In this document: positions 37,668 through 50,600 of the stretch, piece after piece | Position numbering within the stretch: the stretch's first letter is position 1 | Layout of the letters: the number at the start of each line of letters is the position of its first letter | Source: Tyto alba | Lineage: Eukaryota; Chordata; Aves; Strigiformes; Tytonidae | DNA: 64,000 nucleotides | NCBI RefSeq assembly: GCF_018691265.1 | Contig: NW_024881272.1 | Location: forward strand, 21,131,323 to 21,195,322 | Reading direction: 5' to 3' | Made by a program: the position numbers and the translations under genes | The notes under the pieces: model-generated | What the model saw: the letters and a program-made list of their open reading frames with translations, nothing else | Database searches by the model: none | What the model was told of the DNA's origin: nothing

Positions 37668-38130
37668 GCACAGTACTCCTAAACCCTGCTGCTACACTTC
37701 TCATGCAACAGCTCACTCACTATCCACACTCAAATCATTGGAGGTCTAACACCTAAACCAGCCTCTGGCAGCTGACTGAAGTGCTTTGGAACCTAATTTC
37801 ATGGTGGGGACAAGCTGAGAAGGCTGCAGCCTCCCTGCAGGGCCAAGGACCAGCCCTGGGAATCATCTGGGAGCAGAAACCTGCAGCCACTGGCCCTATA
37901 GGGATGTTGGTGCTCAGAGCCTGGAGACGTGAAACACACCTGGGCAGGGAACAGGGCTTTCTTCTGTAGTGGTGGTTGACTGAATAATGTTTCAGTCTTT
38001 TAATATTCCGTTTATGTAGAAAACAAGGGTGTTAAATACTTGTCATAGTGTTGTGAGGACACCTCTCCACAGGGCTGTCAGGTTGTGGCTTCTGCCAGAG
38101 CCAGATTGGAGACGGGAGTGAGAGAATGAA
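37668..38130. other. GC-richer flank downstream of LTR
   Basis: After the right target-site duplication the sequence stays GC-richer for about 450 bases and then drops sharply to AT-rich. No LTR, coding sequence or named repeat was recognised. It may be part of an older repeat, or of a GC island into which the LTR inserted. Confidence 0.45.
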
Positions 38131-39247
38131 GGACTCCATATAGACCTGTCTAGTAATCCCATAAGATATTCATTCCCCTTGATATGAGATGTTTAATGTT
38201 ACCCTTTTAGAAATGTACTATTTAAGACTTACTAATAAAGCACTGTTGTTTTAAAAAGTTATATACAGCAGTAACTTATTTTCTGATAATTGTTTCAGCA
38301 CCAGTGCTAAGTAATAGTAGCATTTAGAAGTAAAATTGTTTACAAAATATTTTCTCTACCAGTTCGTGCCATAAATACAGAAGACTATGATAATAAAATC
38401 CTGTTTGGTTTAATGTATAACAATTGATATGTTCCTAATTTTATTTTCTCCCTGTTTTACAGCATAATCTGTTGAAGAGGACTGTTGATGTGTGGTGAAA
38501 AAATAACCATAATGAAGCTCTATGTATATATAGTAGTAATAATAACAATCAGTGTGTCTTAATAGAAGCAGGAAGAACTTGAGATCTTTAGTGTGATCTG
38601 AAACATCCATACTCAGTATTTCTGTGGTCGTTACCAAGGAAAGACTGTGTTGATCATCACTTATTCTCTTAGTATTCCTTTGTCTGTAGAATATATCAAT
38701 GCTTAAAGAAAAACAAAAATTAGATTTTTTTTTTCCTAGGAAAATTGATGTCTTTTTCCTGTATCTCAGTGTACATCTTAAATTGCACAATCAGTCGACA
38801 TCTAGAGATGTATACAATTAAATCACCAAATCACCCCCTCATTGCTTAGCAAAGACAGACCTTCCATGTAAAAAGTCAGGAAGCATTAACTAAGACACAC
38901 AGTAGACCACAATAATGCTTCCTGAAAGAGACTACTCCTGCTGACTAACAGCAAATTTTTCCGTATTTCTATCACCCCTAAATCTGCTGTGCATACCTAC
39001 AGGGTTTTCAGACACCCCTGTAAAATGAGTCTTTGAACTGTATTTCATACTGTTCCCCATCTCTGCAATGCCTCCTGTTCTCCTGCTGTCCTTTTCCTAC
39101 CTTTTCTAGACAGCTCATTTGTTATGCATCATGCTGCTGTTAGCTGGCCCTTTGCACTCTTGGAGTTAGGGTGGGATTTGTCCCAGTTTCTGCTAGCATA
39201 CCAACAGTGTTAATATTTAGTCTACAAGTTTTAAATGACAATCGCTT

Positions 39248-39249
<2 letters not shown>

Positions 39250-39279
<30 letters not shown>
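39250..39279. repeat. Poly-T tract (30 T)
   Basis: An uninterrupted run of 30 T. No retrocopied gene body is apparent on the minus-strand side. Length in the assembly may be unreliable. Confidence 0.9.
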
Positions 39280-39281
<2 letters not shown>

Positions 39282-40475
39282 TTAACACTGTTGTCTACTT
39301 ATAAGAAATGCTAGTAAGGGAAAAAAAGATATGTGACCTATTAAAATGAAAGATTGCCCATTCTTGTAATTACAAGTAACAGGAAGCCTGGTAGTACCCT
39401 GTTTGCTAAATTCCTCTGACCTCTTCCAAAAAAAATTGTACAAAAGTCACAGTTATTAGTACCTCCAGAGTTAAGGTCTTACTCTATGAACATGTGTTAG
39501 TCATTTACTGGATTTTTTTTCCACTTTTTGCTAGAACTACAGTGAATTGATAGCTAGGTATTCAAACACTGGTGGACAATCCCCTTTAGGCTGCCTTGGA
39601 AGAACTTACTAATAACTAACTGCCGTTCTTCTCTGGCTCAGGTTCCCAGTTGCTGTAAGCTTATAAGGGGGCCTATTTCAACCTGGTTTGATAAAAAGGA
39701 CCTGTGAAGGACTCCCAGAGACGCAGAGTCCTGGGGCAACAGCAGTTTTAGGTCTAACTGTGGAAAGGGAGAAGGAGGCTGAAAATTCCCCGTGGTTTTC
39801 AGGGTGGACTTTCTTGTGAAAGTTTAATGTGAAAACACTGGATTGCCAGGGCTTTTTCAGACCATGATGGAAGAGGCTAAGCCTGCCCACTGCTCAGTCC
39901 CCAGGCCTTTATCAGGGTCTGGCAGGTGTGAAGATTTAGCTCCTATTACAGGGAGTAAAAGGATCAGCTGCAAATAAAATGTATGCTGTGGATTAGACAA
40001 GAAGCCCTGTTCCTTTGCTATATACACAACCATGTCAAAAGCTAAGTACCTTGCAGGACGCCCCTCAGTGTTACTCTGACTGTAGGGTTGGTCTTAAACC
40101 CAATTTTGGAGTCTTCTCTAGTAATTTATTTTTCTCACTCTGGAGAACTGAAGTAGTTATCTAATGCAGATTTTCAAATCTGAAAAATTGATCACATGAA
40201 AATGGAAATTACCATCATTTCACTCCAATTTATAGAAGCAAATGTAGTCATTACCACAGTTATGCCTCCAAAATATTAGGTAGTTGCAATCTGGGATTTA
40301 TTTTTCCCCTACAAAATAAAGTGTCAAATTTCTGTTCATATTTATACTGCACCTTTTCACAAATTTTTTTTTTATGTTCTGGTTCTGAACTTCTGTTAAT
40401 AGGGTCTTACATGTTAGGAATGATTATCAAAATCAGAAACAAACCTTGAGAAACCTAAGGGAAAGAATAGCAGGG

Positions 40476-40574
40476 AAAAAAAAAAACAAAAAAAAACCAA
40501 ACCAAAACAAAACAAAACAAAAAAAAAAACAAAAAACAAAAAACAAAAAAAAAAAAAAAAAAAAAAACAAACAA
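40476..40574. repeat. A-rich simple repeat (A)n/(AAAAC)n
   Basis: About 100 bases made almost only of A with interspersed C, partly in an AAAAC register (around 40501-40520), ending in a 20-plus A run. It produces a lysine/asparagine-rich pseudo-frame with no biological meaning. A retrotransposon tail is possible, but no element body is recognisable upstream. Confidence 0.85.
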
Positions 40575-43500
40575 GAAACTGACTTTGAACTGAAAATGCA
40601 ATTACTTATGGCTATAAAACTAACTCAAATGAGGAAACAGAAATGAGAAATGGAAATCAATAAACTTATTTAACATGTATACTCAGAACATAAATGAACA
40701 AATAAGTTAGTGTTGTATACACCCTTTATTAATAATGTGACTGCTTTCTGATACATGTAGATAAGCATATTTAAAACTAGCTTTTAAAAAAGTACATGAA
40801 AACTGCTTATTCCTAAATGAAGCACAGGTTTTAATCCCTCAAGGGAGTTATTAGGATTGTTTGCTTATTCAAGTGACCTATATTTGTGTTAGTGAACTTC
40901 AATACCATGAAAAGAAATTCATGTATGTATAGACACAGGGAATCAATGATCTTTATGTGTGATGAAACTAGATTTCTTATGCTTCCCTTCTAAATAATAA
41001 CATCATCATATCTAGAAACTTCACCTATATGGCGTTTTTTTCTTTCCCCAGGAGAACTGTACTTTCCTGTCTCAGATAACCTGCACCAATTCAACTAACT
41101 GTTCATTGAAAATAAATCATTGGATAACTCAAATTGTCAGACAACTGTGTAAAATTTCATTAAAGAGGCAAATATAGTGAAAAGGATCATAGGTGGGACA
41201 GCTGCTAGAGAGGAGAAAAAATGTAGAGGAACTGCTGGTAAAGTGAGGTCTCTGGAGACAACTTTCCCTTACACATTTATAAACCACAGTGCTACTGAAT
41301 CACTGCTAATAGCCAAGGCAAATGTTCTATATGTGAAAATACAGTAGTAAATAATATGAAGATGATTGGTTGGCAGTGCTTGCCTCATTGGTTTGAAACA
41401 CAGTTTGAACTGGGAATTGGGGAGGAGACTCAGGCTGAATATTTGTGCCACCACTTTGGTGTGTCTCTGGGAAATTGTCATTCAAACCACAAACAATCTT
41501 TTCTTTAAGTCAGTCACTGCACCCTCTTGGGTGCTTGTTGCTAATGGAGACAGAAATACTATCCTAGTCTGTATTTAATACATTTCACACACAGATTCAT
41601 TGTGCACTACTTTTTTCATCTGAAGTAGAATTTTAACATCTTTGTGACTTTTGACACATTATCACTCATAATGGGGTCTTACTTGCAGGGAATAATGAAC
41701 ACATTCTTGTGACAAATTTGAGGATGTCTTGTTCACAAACACTATCTGTAGTTTTCATACCACAAAATCAAATGGCTTCATGCAAGGAGATGATTATGAA
41801 TAGTCATTCCTCAAGCTCCTAACAGTGCTTTTAATAACCTTCAAACAACTTCATTTTTCCTGTTTGTGGTGACTGAAGTCACATTTAAATATGAATCTAA
41901 ATATTTTAGAATAAAGATGACAACATTAAAGAAAAATATATTGGTGACAAATTTTCAGATTTGGGTCTTCATGTACACCTAAATAAATGATCTGACTGCA
42001 AGAGGTTATAAGCACTACCTTAAACTTAATTTCAATGGTAGGTGCTCTGTGTTTCTTATTCTGACTTCAAGTATATGTTTATATACAGACACAAATGTGT
42101 ATGTACATACATATGCTAGAAGAAATACCTCTGCCCAGTGAATATGCCCACTGAGAAAACTAAATTTACCTAGTAGTGTTTTTAAATCAATTAGGGCCAA
42201 ACTATCATCCCAAGTCTCAAATTTCTTGTGGCAGGCTCATTTTGCATGACAAATACTGGGCACCAAAGTATAGTTTTCTTGGAATAAAGCGGAACACAGG
42301 CAAAATTCCCTACAGATGGAAAAGGGAACACACATAGGAGGTTTAATATAAAGCCTGCAGCACAGATGAGTGCAAGGAATTTCTCCTTATTGATGAACAG
42401 GGACAGATCCTTAGTGGGTGTAAGTGGGAACAGTTGAATCAGGGAATAGATGAACTGGGGATTAATTAGAGCCAAGCATATTTAGAGCAGTGTGGGAACT
42501 ATATCTCACTGACACAGGTTGCATAACTGGTCTGCAGGTTGAAAATCTTGAAGAGCCTTATAGGACATGCAGGTCTGCAGTTTTCTTCACTTTGGTAAAC
42601 ACTCATGAGCAACCCTGTGGTGGTACCAAGGTACTGTTTGTTTAAGATCTCATGAGTGTGAATGAGATTTGCACTTCTAGCCCTAGGAATTTTTGGAAAT
42701 ACTTTTTGTTTTCCATCAGGCTTCTGAACATCTGGAAATGCTGGCATTGTACTGTCTCAGCATAAATCATAAATGACTGGAAGTGACTATCTTTTTCTCC
42801 TAAAACTGGTCCTTTTAAACATTATTGCACCACAACAAAATGAAATGAACTCCTTTGCTGTAGGAGTAGAAGGAACATTTTGTCTCTGGGGAAATCCCTT
42901 CCATTTCTTTCTCCTAACTTCTGCCCATCAAACGAGAAGGAGATAAAGAGAATTTGTTGGGCTGGTACATATAAAGGCCAATTTTAGGATCTGTTATGGT
43001 CAGGTAAAATTGCTTCTTGTGCTGTTGTTACCGCTTCCATTCTTAATAACCATTCGGTGACCTTCACTCCCCATCAATCTATCTCTGAATAGTTATTCTA
43101 TTTGTAGCTTTTCCTCTAGCTCCCTTGTCCCTTGAAAGACAGCTGTGCAGTTTTTCAAGCACTGACACTGCTTCGATTTCTTGGCTGATCTTCCCAGAGA
43201 TGTTGGGGACTCTTTAACCCTCCCAAGTTGGCTCACTGGACTGCTGCATTTGAGATGGATTCTTACATCTGAAGAGCTGTGCTATGCCTGGATGTTACTG
43301 GCAGTGTCACCAAAGACTGCTACAACACTGGGTCAAATTCTTTTTTGGTAAATTTCTTTGCATTGTTTATTTTATCAGACTGTCATAATCTTGTATTACC
43401 TTGAGAAAAGAAAGATGTGACAGCATACCTGAGGAGTGAGTCTCAGATTGGAAATGAATGGTAAGTATTTCCAAGTGTAGGTTACACTAGAATAAGAAGA

Positions 43501-46500
43501 TGACTCAGTCTCTCTTTCTCTCACCCTTTTAAGCACTTGCTATTCTGCTCTACACAGAGAATCTAACTGAATATTTAAATCTCCTTCAGCCACGTAAAAA
43601 TAGAGAAGAATCTGAACCAGACTAGTAGATCAGAAGACCCTTGAGCTTTGGAATAGTTCCAGCCCCAGATCCTGCAGCAAGAGCTGCAGTCAGCCTTATC
43701 TCTCACTCACTGCTGTCAAACATTTGCAGAATTGGTCTTCTAAATGTCTTAATCCTTCCATTTTTGCTGATTTGTAAATGATGTTAAATTTTCTTTTTGA
43801 TAATAGGCACCTAGAAGTTCCCATATTTGCACATCTTAACAAACGTGGAAAGTTGCCTTCCTGATTCTCGCAGGGGACCTCAGCTTACTTCCGCAGAAAA
43901 CTTAAAAGACAACTAAGAAAAATACCATCAATATACTAAGATGGCTAATGGGTATTTGGTTTATGGTTACATGCTGACAATGATTAAACTAATTACAAGG
44001 CATACTGTGCTAAATTGCTAGCTCTTTGTGTACTTCTAGTGTAGCTGAGAACCAGAGAGGTTCTGGTTCAAACTCTGAGTGTGTTAAAAAGATTCTTGTT
44101 AAGATCGCTTGCAGAGCTGTCGATGTGTACGCACACTCATATAATGCACATGGCTGTGTGCGTGTGTGAGAGATCTGTATTCAGAGAGCTATGAATACAA
44201 AATTTATTCTTTCAGTCAGAGAGATTGGATAGTGTTATGTTCTGTTAAACAGTTGCTGTGTTTCAGTCAAGATTGCTTCAGTGAGAAGCAAAGTCATTCA
44301 TATATATTTGCCCAGATCATGTCCCCTACAGACTCAAACTAAGAACTATGCAGAACTAGACAAACTTATTCAGAAAAGTAGGAAACATTTCCGTCTACCA
44401 TGCCATCCAGATATGAAGAAGGATAATAACTTCCATTTCAACAAATAATGTAGCTTGTTTAGCACATATTTTATTTTTGAGTCACCTCCAATGGATAGAC
44501 AGGAGAAATGTTGCTTTGGCAATGTCCTTTTAGGTGCAGTTTGCTATAGGCCACTAGCCAGGAGCAATTTCTGTAGATTAGAAATACCAGCAAGGGCCTT
44601 TTTTCATGTCTCTACTCTTCTGAGCCTGGCAGAAGTCATCAATAAAATTACATAGAGTGAGTTACACAGAAAAATTCCAGTCATGTAGTGAAAGAAAAGA
44701 GGTTTTTTTTGATAGGACTAGAGGTAAAACTTGCACCAAAAGGAGCCCTTAATTTTACTTGTTAACTTAGTTTTTGCAACATTTGTGGGTTTTATGTTTG
44801 TCAAATATCTTATTTGTCTTCCGTTATGTGCTGTATTAAGGGTATTATGTATTATGATATGTGATATTGTGCCTTGAGTCTTTTCTGATGGTAAAATGTT
44901 TACATTTATTATATTTCTTATTTATTGGGATATATTTAATATATTCTTACTGTCTCAAGTACAGGAATGTGCAAACATTAAAGCTAGTTGAAACTGAGGA
45001 GCCTTTGTTACTTCAAATAATGTTGATAAAAAACATAGAGAACCATTTAAAAAACTGTCTAACAGGATAAGTTGTGTCCATCCACAACTCTTTATACAAG
45101 TAAAGAGGATGTCTTCCAGCTTTCAGGTTCATTCTACGTTAAAGACAGGAATTATATCCCAGAGAAGGGTATTACTGTCAAACTGAAGACAATCAGCTGG
45201 CATGGAGGGAAAGCTTAAAAGTGTGTACACATATGTGCGGAGATCTGAACACATTCTGTGTGCTGTGCAGAGTAGAAAGACCAAATTCCTGTATGACGCT
45301 CTGTGCTCAGGACGGTGGCTTGTAAAAGCACAACTGTAGTAAGATAAACTAGTGTCCCTGAGAATGAATGCCACACTGTTCCAGGAGATTAGGACTCTGC
45401 TCTCTACATTTAATACAAAATTTCAGATGTCTGCTACAGTTTTGACTTAGTGAAAGAAATTTCTTAGAATACTGTGATTCTTATTATAGTTCCACCTGGA
45501 CTCAAGAAATTAAGAACTGGCCATGAGGTGATAGAAGTGACAACATCTGAAAATTTAGATTTGGCTTATTTCAAGAGATATGTTGGTTTCTGTTTCACTT
45601 AAACCTCTCTCCCTTTTGCTTGTTTCATCTGCTTCAGCTAGAGCAGAATGGAAGTTCGATAAAGCTCAAATTAGTCTCTTACCCTCTCTATTAAACATAA
45701 GGTCTGGCAATGTTCTAGTAAGGCAGGCCAATTTCTCCTCTACATCAGGTTAACTCTAATAACTGAGCCTAGCAGCATGTGCCAGCCTTCACCATCATGC
45801 TGAATCACTGTTCTTCCTCTCACTGAGTGCAGTGCATTCAGTTTGATTTCTATCTGTCAGGCAAGTATAATGTATGGTTATGAAACTTACCCCTTTTCAG
45901 CTGAACTCCAGATTGTACAGTCCCACAGAGTATTTAACAGCCTGAGAGGCCAGAATCAACAAATGGTCAGACATTTACAAGCTGGTTCAAGTCTTCAAAC
46001 TTAAAAATCCCCAAATGAGGACTCTGCAAATGTAATAAAAATATAATTTAATTCTAATATTTGTTATTTTTCTATTAGTAAAACTATATCATATCTTATG
46101 ACAAATTTAGAAAATCAAATAAAACCAATGTTAGTATGCAGAAATAAAAACCAGAAGAAACTGACTAATTAAATGAGAAATTGAGCCCATCCTTGAGTAG
46201 CTACAAAGCAAAAGTCTTGTAAGAGTGATTATGTGTATCACAATTTTTATAATGTGAATGGATCTAATTCCTCCAATAAATTGTGTTTGCTGATCTGAGT
46301 TTTTTGTCTTTTAATTACATGAAGTCTACTACGAATGCCGTGTCAACACCACGCAACGTTGATAAGCATGAGAAGCAACAGCTCCCTGCTTGTTGAAGAG
46401 ACAAGGGCAATTTGGCTGCAAGTTGTGTCTTCTAGTTCAGTGTTTCAGCTCATCTTAGATGATGTAGCTGGACACAATGAAAGAAAGAGGTCCAGTAAAC

Positions 46501-46921
46501 AGGTAGGATGAATTTTGTTGGCAGTCATGATCTCCTGAGTAAGTCCCATTGGTGAACAGGCTCTCAAAATTAGCACATACGAGTACTCTAGTTTACACGG
46601 TGATGTGAACAAAATCATGATTTCTCTCATTGACAAAGAAAGGGCAAAAGTAGTTGTTATATATGAACCATGTCATGTTCTTTCTTGACTAATAGCATGG
46701 CCTTCAATTTAGAGGTGCATTCAGTTTACCTTCTCCTAGAGGCTTCCTCTTTTCTAAGAACTTTCCCAAAATCACTGTCCTGATGGAAAAAGAGCAGATA
46801 ACAGTCTATGGCAGAGACATGTTAAAGTAGTTTATTGATAGATGCATCAGAAAACTCAGATAAGAAGGACACAACCAACCAAAGCGCATTATCCAGCAGT
46901 ACAACATCTGCAAGGAATGAC

Positions 46922-46978
46922 AACGCAAATGGTGAGAACTCATCTCTCATTTCTCACTACTGACTCACCATTTGTGTT
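46922..46978. repeat. 15-bp stem-loop
   Basis: AACGCAAATGGTGAG (46922-46936) and CTCACCATTTGTGTT (46964-46978) are reverse complements at 14 of 15 positions; the odd position is a G-T pair that RNA could tolerate. The loop is 27 bases. The stem is shorter than a typical microRNA hairpin. It might be a relic of a small inverted-repeat element, or chance. Confidence 0.7.
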
Positions 46979-47340
46979 TTAATGATATTTCCTCAACAAA
47001 ATCACCAAAAATAGATCAGCTTTAGAATGGTAGATTCTGAACATCTGTGTTTTGCCAACAAAATCTGACCATTAGGGAACTACAGTTTCTTTGTAGTTGC
47101 TGAGAAAATAATGACAACTCAAGCCAAGAATCAATTAAACTGAAGAGATTGTTCCATACCTTTCTTTTATGAGAAGAGAACAGGTGATTATTAATGTCCT
47201 GGTTGGGGCTGGACAGAGCTCCCGTTGTTTTGGCAGCGGGAGGAGTGCTGCAGCACACTGAGACCCCAGGGGCTCCCCAGGTCCCAGTGCCCTCACCTGT
47301 GTGCGGGGGCGGGGGCAGCACAGCTGGAGGGCTGGGCCCG

Positions 47341-47388
47341 GATTGGCCAATATCCCATGTCACGTGACATTACGCTCACTATATAAAG
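47341..47388 (+). promoter_or_regulatory. LTR promoter: CCAAT, E-box and TATA box
   Basis: GATTGGCCAAT (47341-47351), CACGTG (47361-47366) and TATATAAAG (47380-47388) are spaced as in a classic RNA polymerase II promoter. Transcription would begin about 25-30 bases downstream and read to higher coordinates. The TATA box is closer to consensus than in the second copy. Confidence 0.7.
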
Positions 47389-47604
47389 GCAGGAGTGGGC
47401 CAGGAAGGGTTGCCACTTCTGGGAGTGTGGCTGTGGGGCCTTTGTGTTTGAGATTGCTGGCCGGGAGCAGGTGGGTGTCGGTCGGCAGGTGGTGAGCAGC
47501 TGTATGGTACGTTACCTGCTGACACTGCTGTCAGCGTATTATTCTGTTACTGTTATCAAACTGTTTTTATCTCAACCCGTGAGTCTCCCTTTCCCCCTCT
47601 GATT

Positions 47605-47632
47605 CCCTCCCCATTCCCAAGTGGGGGGAGGG
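47605..47632 (+). other. Conserved hairpin near LTR 3' end
   Basis: CCCTCCCC (47605-47612) pairs perfectly with GGGGAGGG (47625-47632) around a 12-base loop. The same structure is found at 62412-62438 in the second LTR copy despite differences in the loop. This suggests it is a family feature of the LTR and not chance. Confidence 0.65.
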
Positions 47633-47681
47633 TGGGTGAGCGACTGCGGGGTGTTTAGCTGCTGAGAAGGCTCAAATGACA

Positions 47682-50600
47682 ACAAATAATTTATATATAT
47701 TATACAAAATCTAAATAATTTACATTATCCAAAAAGTTAGCAAGAGACATGAATGAAGAGGTAAGTTAGCTGATGATGTTTTGTATTCCAACCAGCGCTT
47801 CTTTAGCACTTCTGTAGTTATAGGTCTGTGAAGGTTTCTGTCATATATACTATTTTCATGGATTCATAACTCAATCCTAAAAAAGTTTGTTTTGCATTTG
47901 GCAGGCAAAAATTTTAAACTGAGACTGGTTTTTTTTTTATTAGGTTATGGGAAAAAAAGTCAATTTAATTGTCTCTAAGTTATACAAGTATAAAAATGGA
48001 ATGTATTGGTTTCAGACACTATTTTATGCTGCTACAACTCAAAAGTGCTTTGTTTTTTTTAAGGGGGAACTTTACAAGCCATTAGTCTGAACTGTGGATT
48101 AGTGCATTTGGGAAACTTGGAAAAAGAAATGTAAAAATGCTTGTTTTTTTACCTCTTTATAATGACGTTTGATCTCTAGGTACACTCCATTTCTTCAGCC
48201 AAACTTTCTTCAAGATACAGTGCCTTGCTCTGACACCACTTATGTAAGACAGGTCTCAGTTTCATACATTTTATATGATTCAGGCGAGCAGCTTGAATCT
48301 GTTATACAATCTACATTAATTCATTGTCTACCTTTCCACAAACCTTCCACATTCTTAAACATCTTGGCAGGTATGTAAGTACTGAAGGCAATGGTTAAAG
48401 TTATCAAGAAAAAACTCTGCAGATTGCACAATCTACATTATATTATTAAAAATTAGATTCACCCTAAAAAGAAAGTGGCTGGTAAGTGACCAGAAAATGC
48501 TAACTCCATTATTTTGTCTTTCTCAAGAACAGTTGAAGTGACAGGTTTTGGAGGCACTGTTCTTCAACCCATGATAAACTTGTAGTATTCATAGAAGACC
48601 TAGATTGTGCCATGGAGTCCTCCTAGATTGTCAAGTGCTTTTCATGTGTTTTGGTTTATTCCTAACAAGTGGCATGTTTCTGAAAGCAGTCAAAACAGCT
48701 AGATCCTAGTTGTGCTTCTGCTCCAAAATTCTCTGCGGGAATGGCTGGATATCCCTGTATGTTGCAGTGTGCTACATATGATAATACTAAGTAAGATAGA
48801 AATATGTTCTGTATCAATTTCTAGCAGATTAATTGAAATAATGCTGTGGAAAAAAAATGTTCATATAGATTGAACACCAAGTTTGGTATGTCAGGATACT
48901 TTCTCCCATGAGAGATTCCTCCAACAGGATGGATTTCTAGCCCCTGTAGTTTCTTCTACAAAAGTTTAGTAGTTTATTCTACAACACTCTTCTGGGTCAA
49001 GGAAAAAAAGCACTGAGGTCTCAGGTCAGTACGCTCACCAATTTCAGTTTACCAATCCTTTTCTGATCACAGGGGAACTTTCACTGGTAAAATGTAACAT
49101 GTATGTAGAAAACATGTGCATGTGTGGTTTTGCATGCATGTTACAGTGCATGGACTTCATGCTACTTATTAATGATTTAAAAATTTCCAAGTGAGTAAAA
49201 AATTACATCTTTTGCAAATTTATTTTACAAGTTAATGAAAAACACCTTTTGCAGTTTATGGCAGCAATTTCAATCTTTCCTATTGGTTCCTAGACCTTAA
49301 TGTGAAATAAAACCAAGTGCAGATTACAATTACCAAGAATATCACTATAAAAATTCTCACGAAATGATCAAACTCTGTTCTTTTCTTCCTGTTATATTGC
49401 TCCCTTTATGCCTTTTGTATAAATGTTCACACAACAATAATGTAGAGATTAAAAGAACCAGCTGTTTATGAACAAACATTTCTATCTGAAGATCAGAGAG
49501 CAAACCAGACAAATCTGGTATGAATGCTAATGTTGATTTGGCAATTCACTGTCAATATAAAAAAAATTGCTATGTTATCAAACATTTTTTTCAGCAGTTC
49601 CATGTGAACTGTGTTCAACCTATTCTTGCCAAAGGCTGAACATGCCAATAGGGAATGCTGCCAGACCCACCAGATGACTGACCAATTTGGGTCACCTTAG
49701 GTAGGATGATTGAAAGGCATTTATGCTGATCTAAACAAACCTATTAGAACTTGCAATAATATTCATTAAGGAGGAATGTTTCTGCAAAAAATTGAAATTT
49801 TCTGGAGTATAAGAGAGTGTAAGTAGAACAATGGGGCTAAGAAATGCAGAGCTTTTCTACATGTCCTAATAGCATTCTAATGGAGATTTCCTTGATTCCC
49901 TGGCAACATATAGCTGACTTAGCAAATGCCTAATTGCAGGCCCTGAAGGCAAACTATTTTTCAGCTCTGTACTGGATATATATGTGCATATGTAATTCAG
50001 TGATTCCCTCAGGATTTTAAAAAAGGGTAAGACTAAATGTCATCTGAATACCAAAGGCAATAAAGGAATAGCTAGTTGGGTCCAGTGGCATTCAGTTCTC
50101 CCCATGCTCCCAACCCTCAATTTCATATTTTTAAGCAGAGCTGAAAGTTAATTCTTACTGCATCCTGAAAGGCATTGTTGTGAAAATGTTGTGTTATTGC
50201 ATAGGACTCTGAAGGCTACTGGGAAATTATATTATCGTCCATCTGTAAAACTCCTGATGCAAGGATATCTTCCCTGCCAGGAACACCATTGTTATCCTTC
50301 CCTGATCCACTTTTCCATAGTTTTCTACTTAACTTTCCACAACTTAATCTTCTAGGTTATGTTCTTCTATAAATTCTATTCTAGTTCTCCTTGATTTTTC
50401 CTCTTTTCATGTTTTCTTCTCTTCTATGTTCAACCTCATTTCATACTAGTACTGCACATAATCCCTGGCAATGTCTTTGGCATCAACAGTAAAATCTTCA
50501 TAGATCTCAGTAAAATATTTCCCCTGCATCTTTTGCAAAATAGAAACAATGTTTTTTTTTCAAGGTTCTTACGTGGCTGAAATTATTTCAGTGGGAATTA

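Larger units (their letters stand above)
38131..47194. other. AT-rich noncoding stretch, 9 kb
   Basis: No gene is supported. It contains the 30-T run at 39250-39279, the A-rich tract at 40476-40574 and the hairpin at 46922-46978. About 39690-39960 and 43020-43340 are locally less AT-rich but carry stops in every frame or no recognisable domain. The 126-codon minus frame at 38410-38790 is tyrosine- and lysine-rich translated AT DNA. No splice-bounded exon was convincing. Confidence 0.55.
47195..47681 (+). mobile_element. Solo LTR, avian ERVL-like family, copy 1
   Basis: This 487-bp unit starts TGTCCTGGTTGGGGCTGG and ends CTCAAATGACA. It shares ordered blocks with the LTR at 61880: ATTGGCCAAT, a CGCTCACTATATAAAGG promoter block, GCTGGCCGGGA, GTGGTGAGCA, TATCTCAACCCGTGAGTCTC and CCCTCC...GGGGGGAGGG near the 3' end. 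The stretch from the start to the TATA box is about 70 bases shorter than in the other copy, so part of U3 is missing or diverged. No primer-binding site or internal retroviral sequence follows, so it is solo. The flanks (ATTAA before, ACAAA after) give no clear target-site duplication, suggesting an old insertion. The family name is from memory. Confidence 0.85.

Noticed and set aside
38410..38790. 126-codon minus-strand frame
   Set aside because: Tyrosine/lysine/isoleucine-rich composition expected from AT-rich DNA; includes a run of tyrosines from simple sequence.
40446..40646. Lysine/asparagine-rich frame
   Set aside because: Translation of the A-rich simple repeat at 40476-40574.
44040..44085. 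tRNA-like B-box (GGTTCAAACTC) with a small hairpin
   Set aside because: No properly spaced A-box and no cloverleaf can be folded around it.
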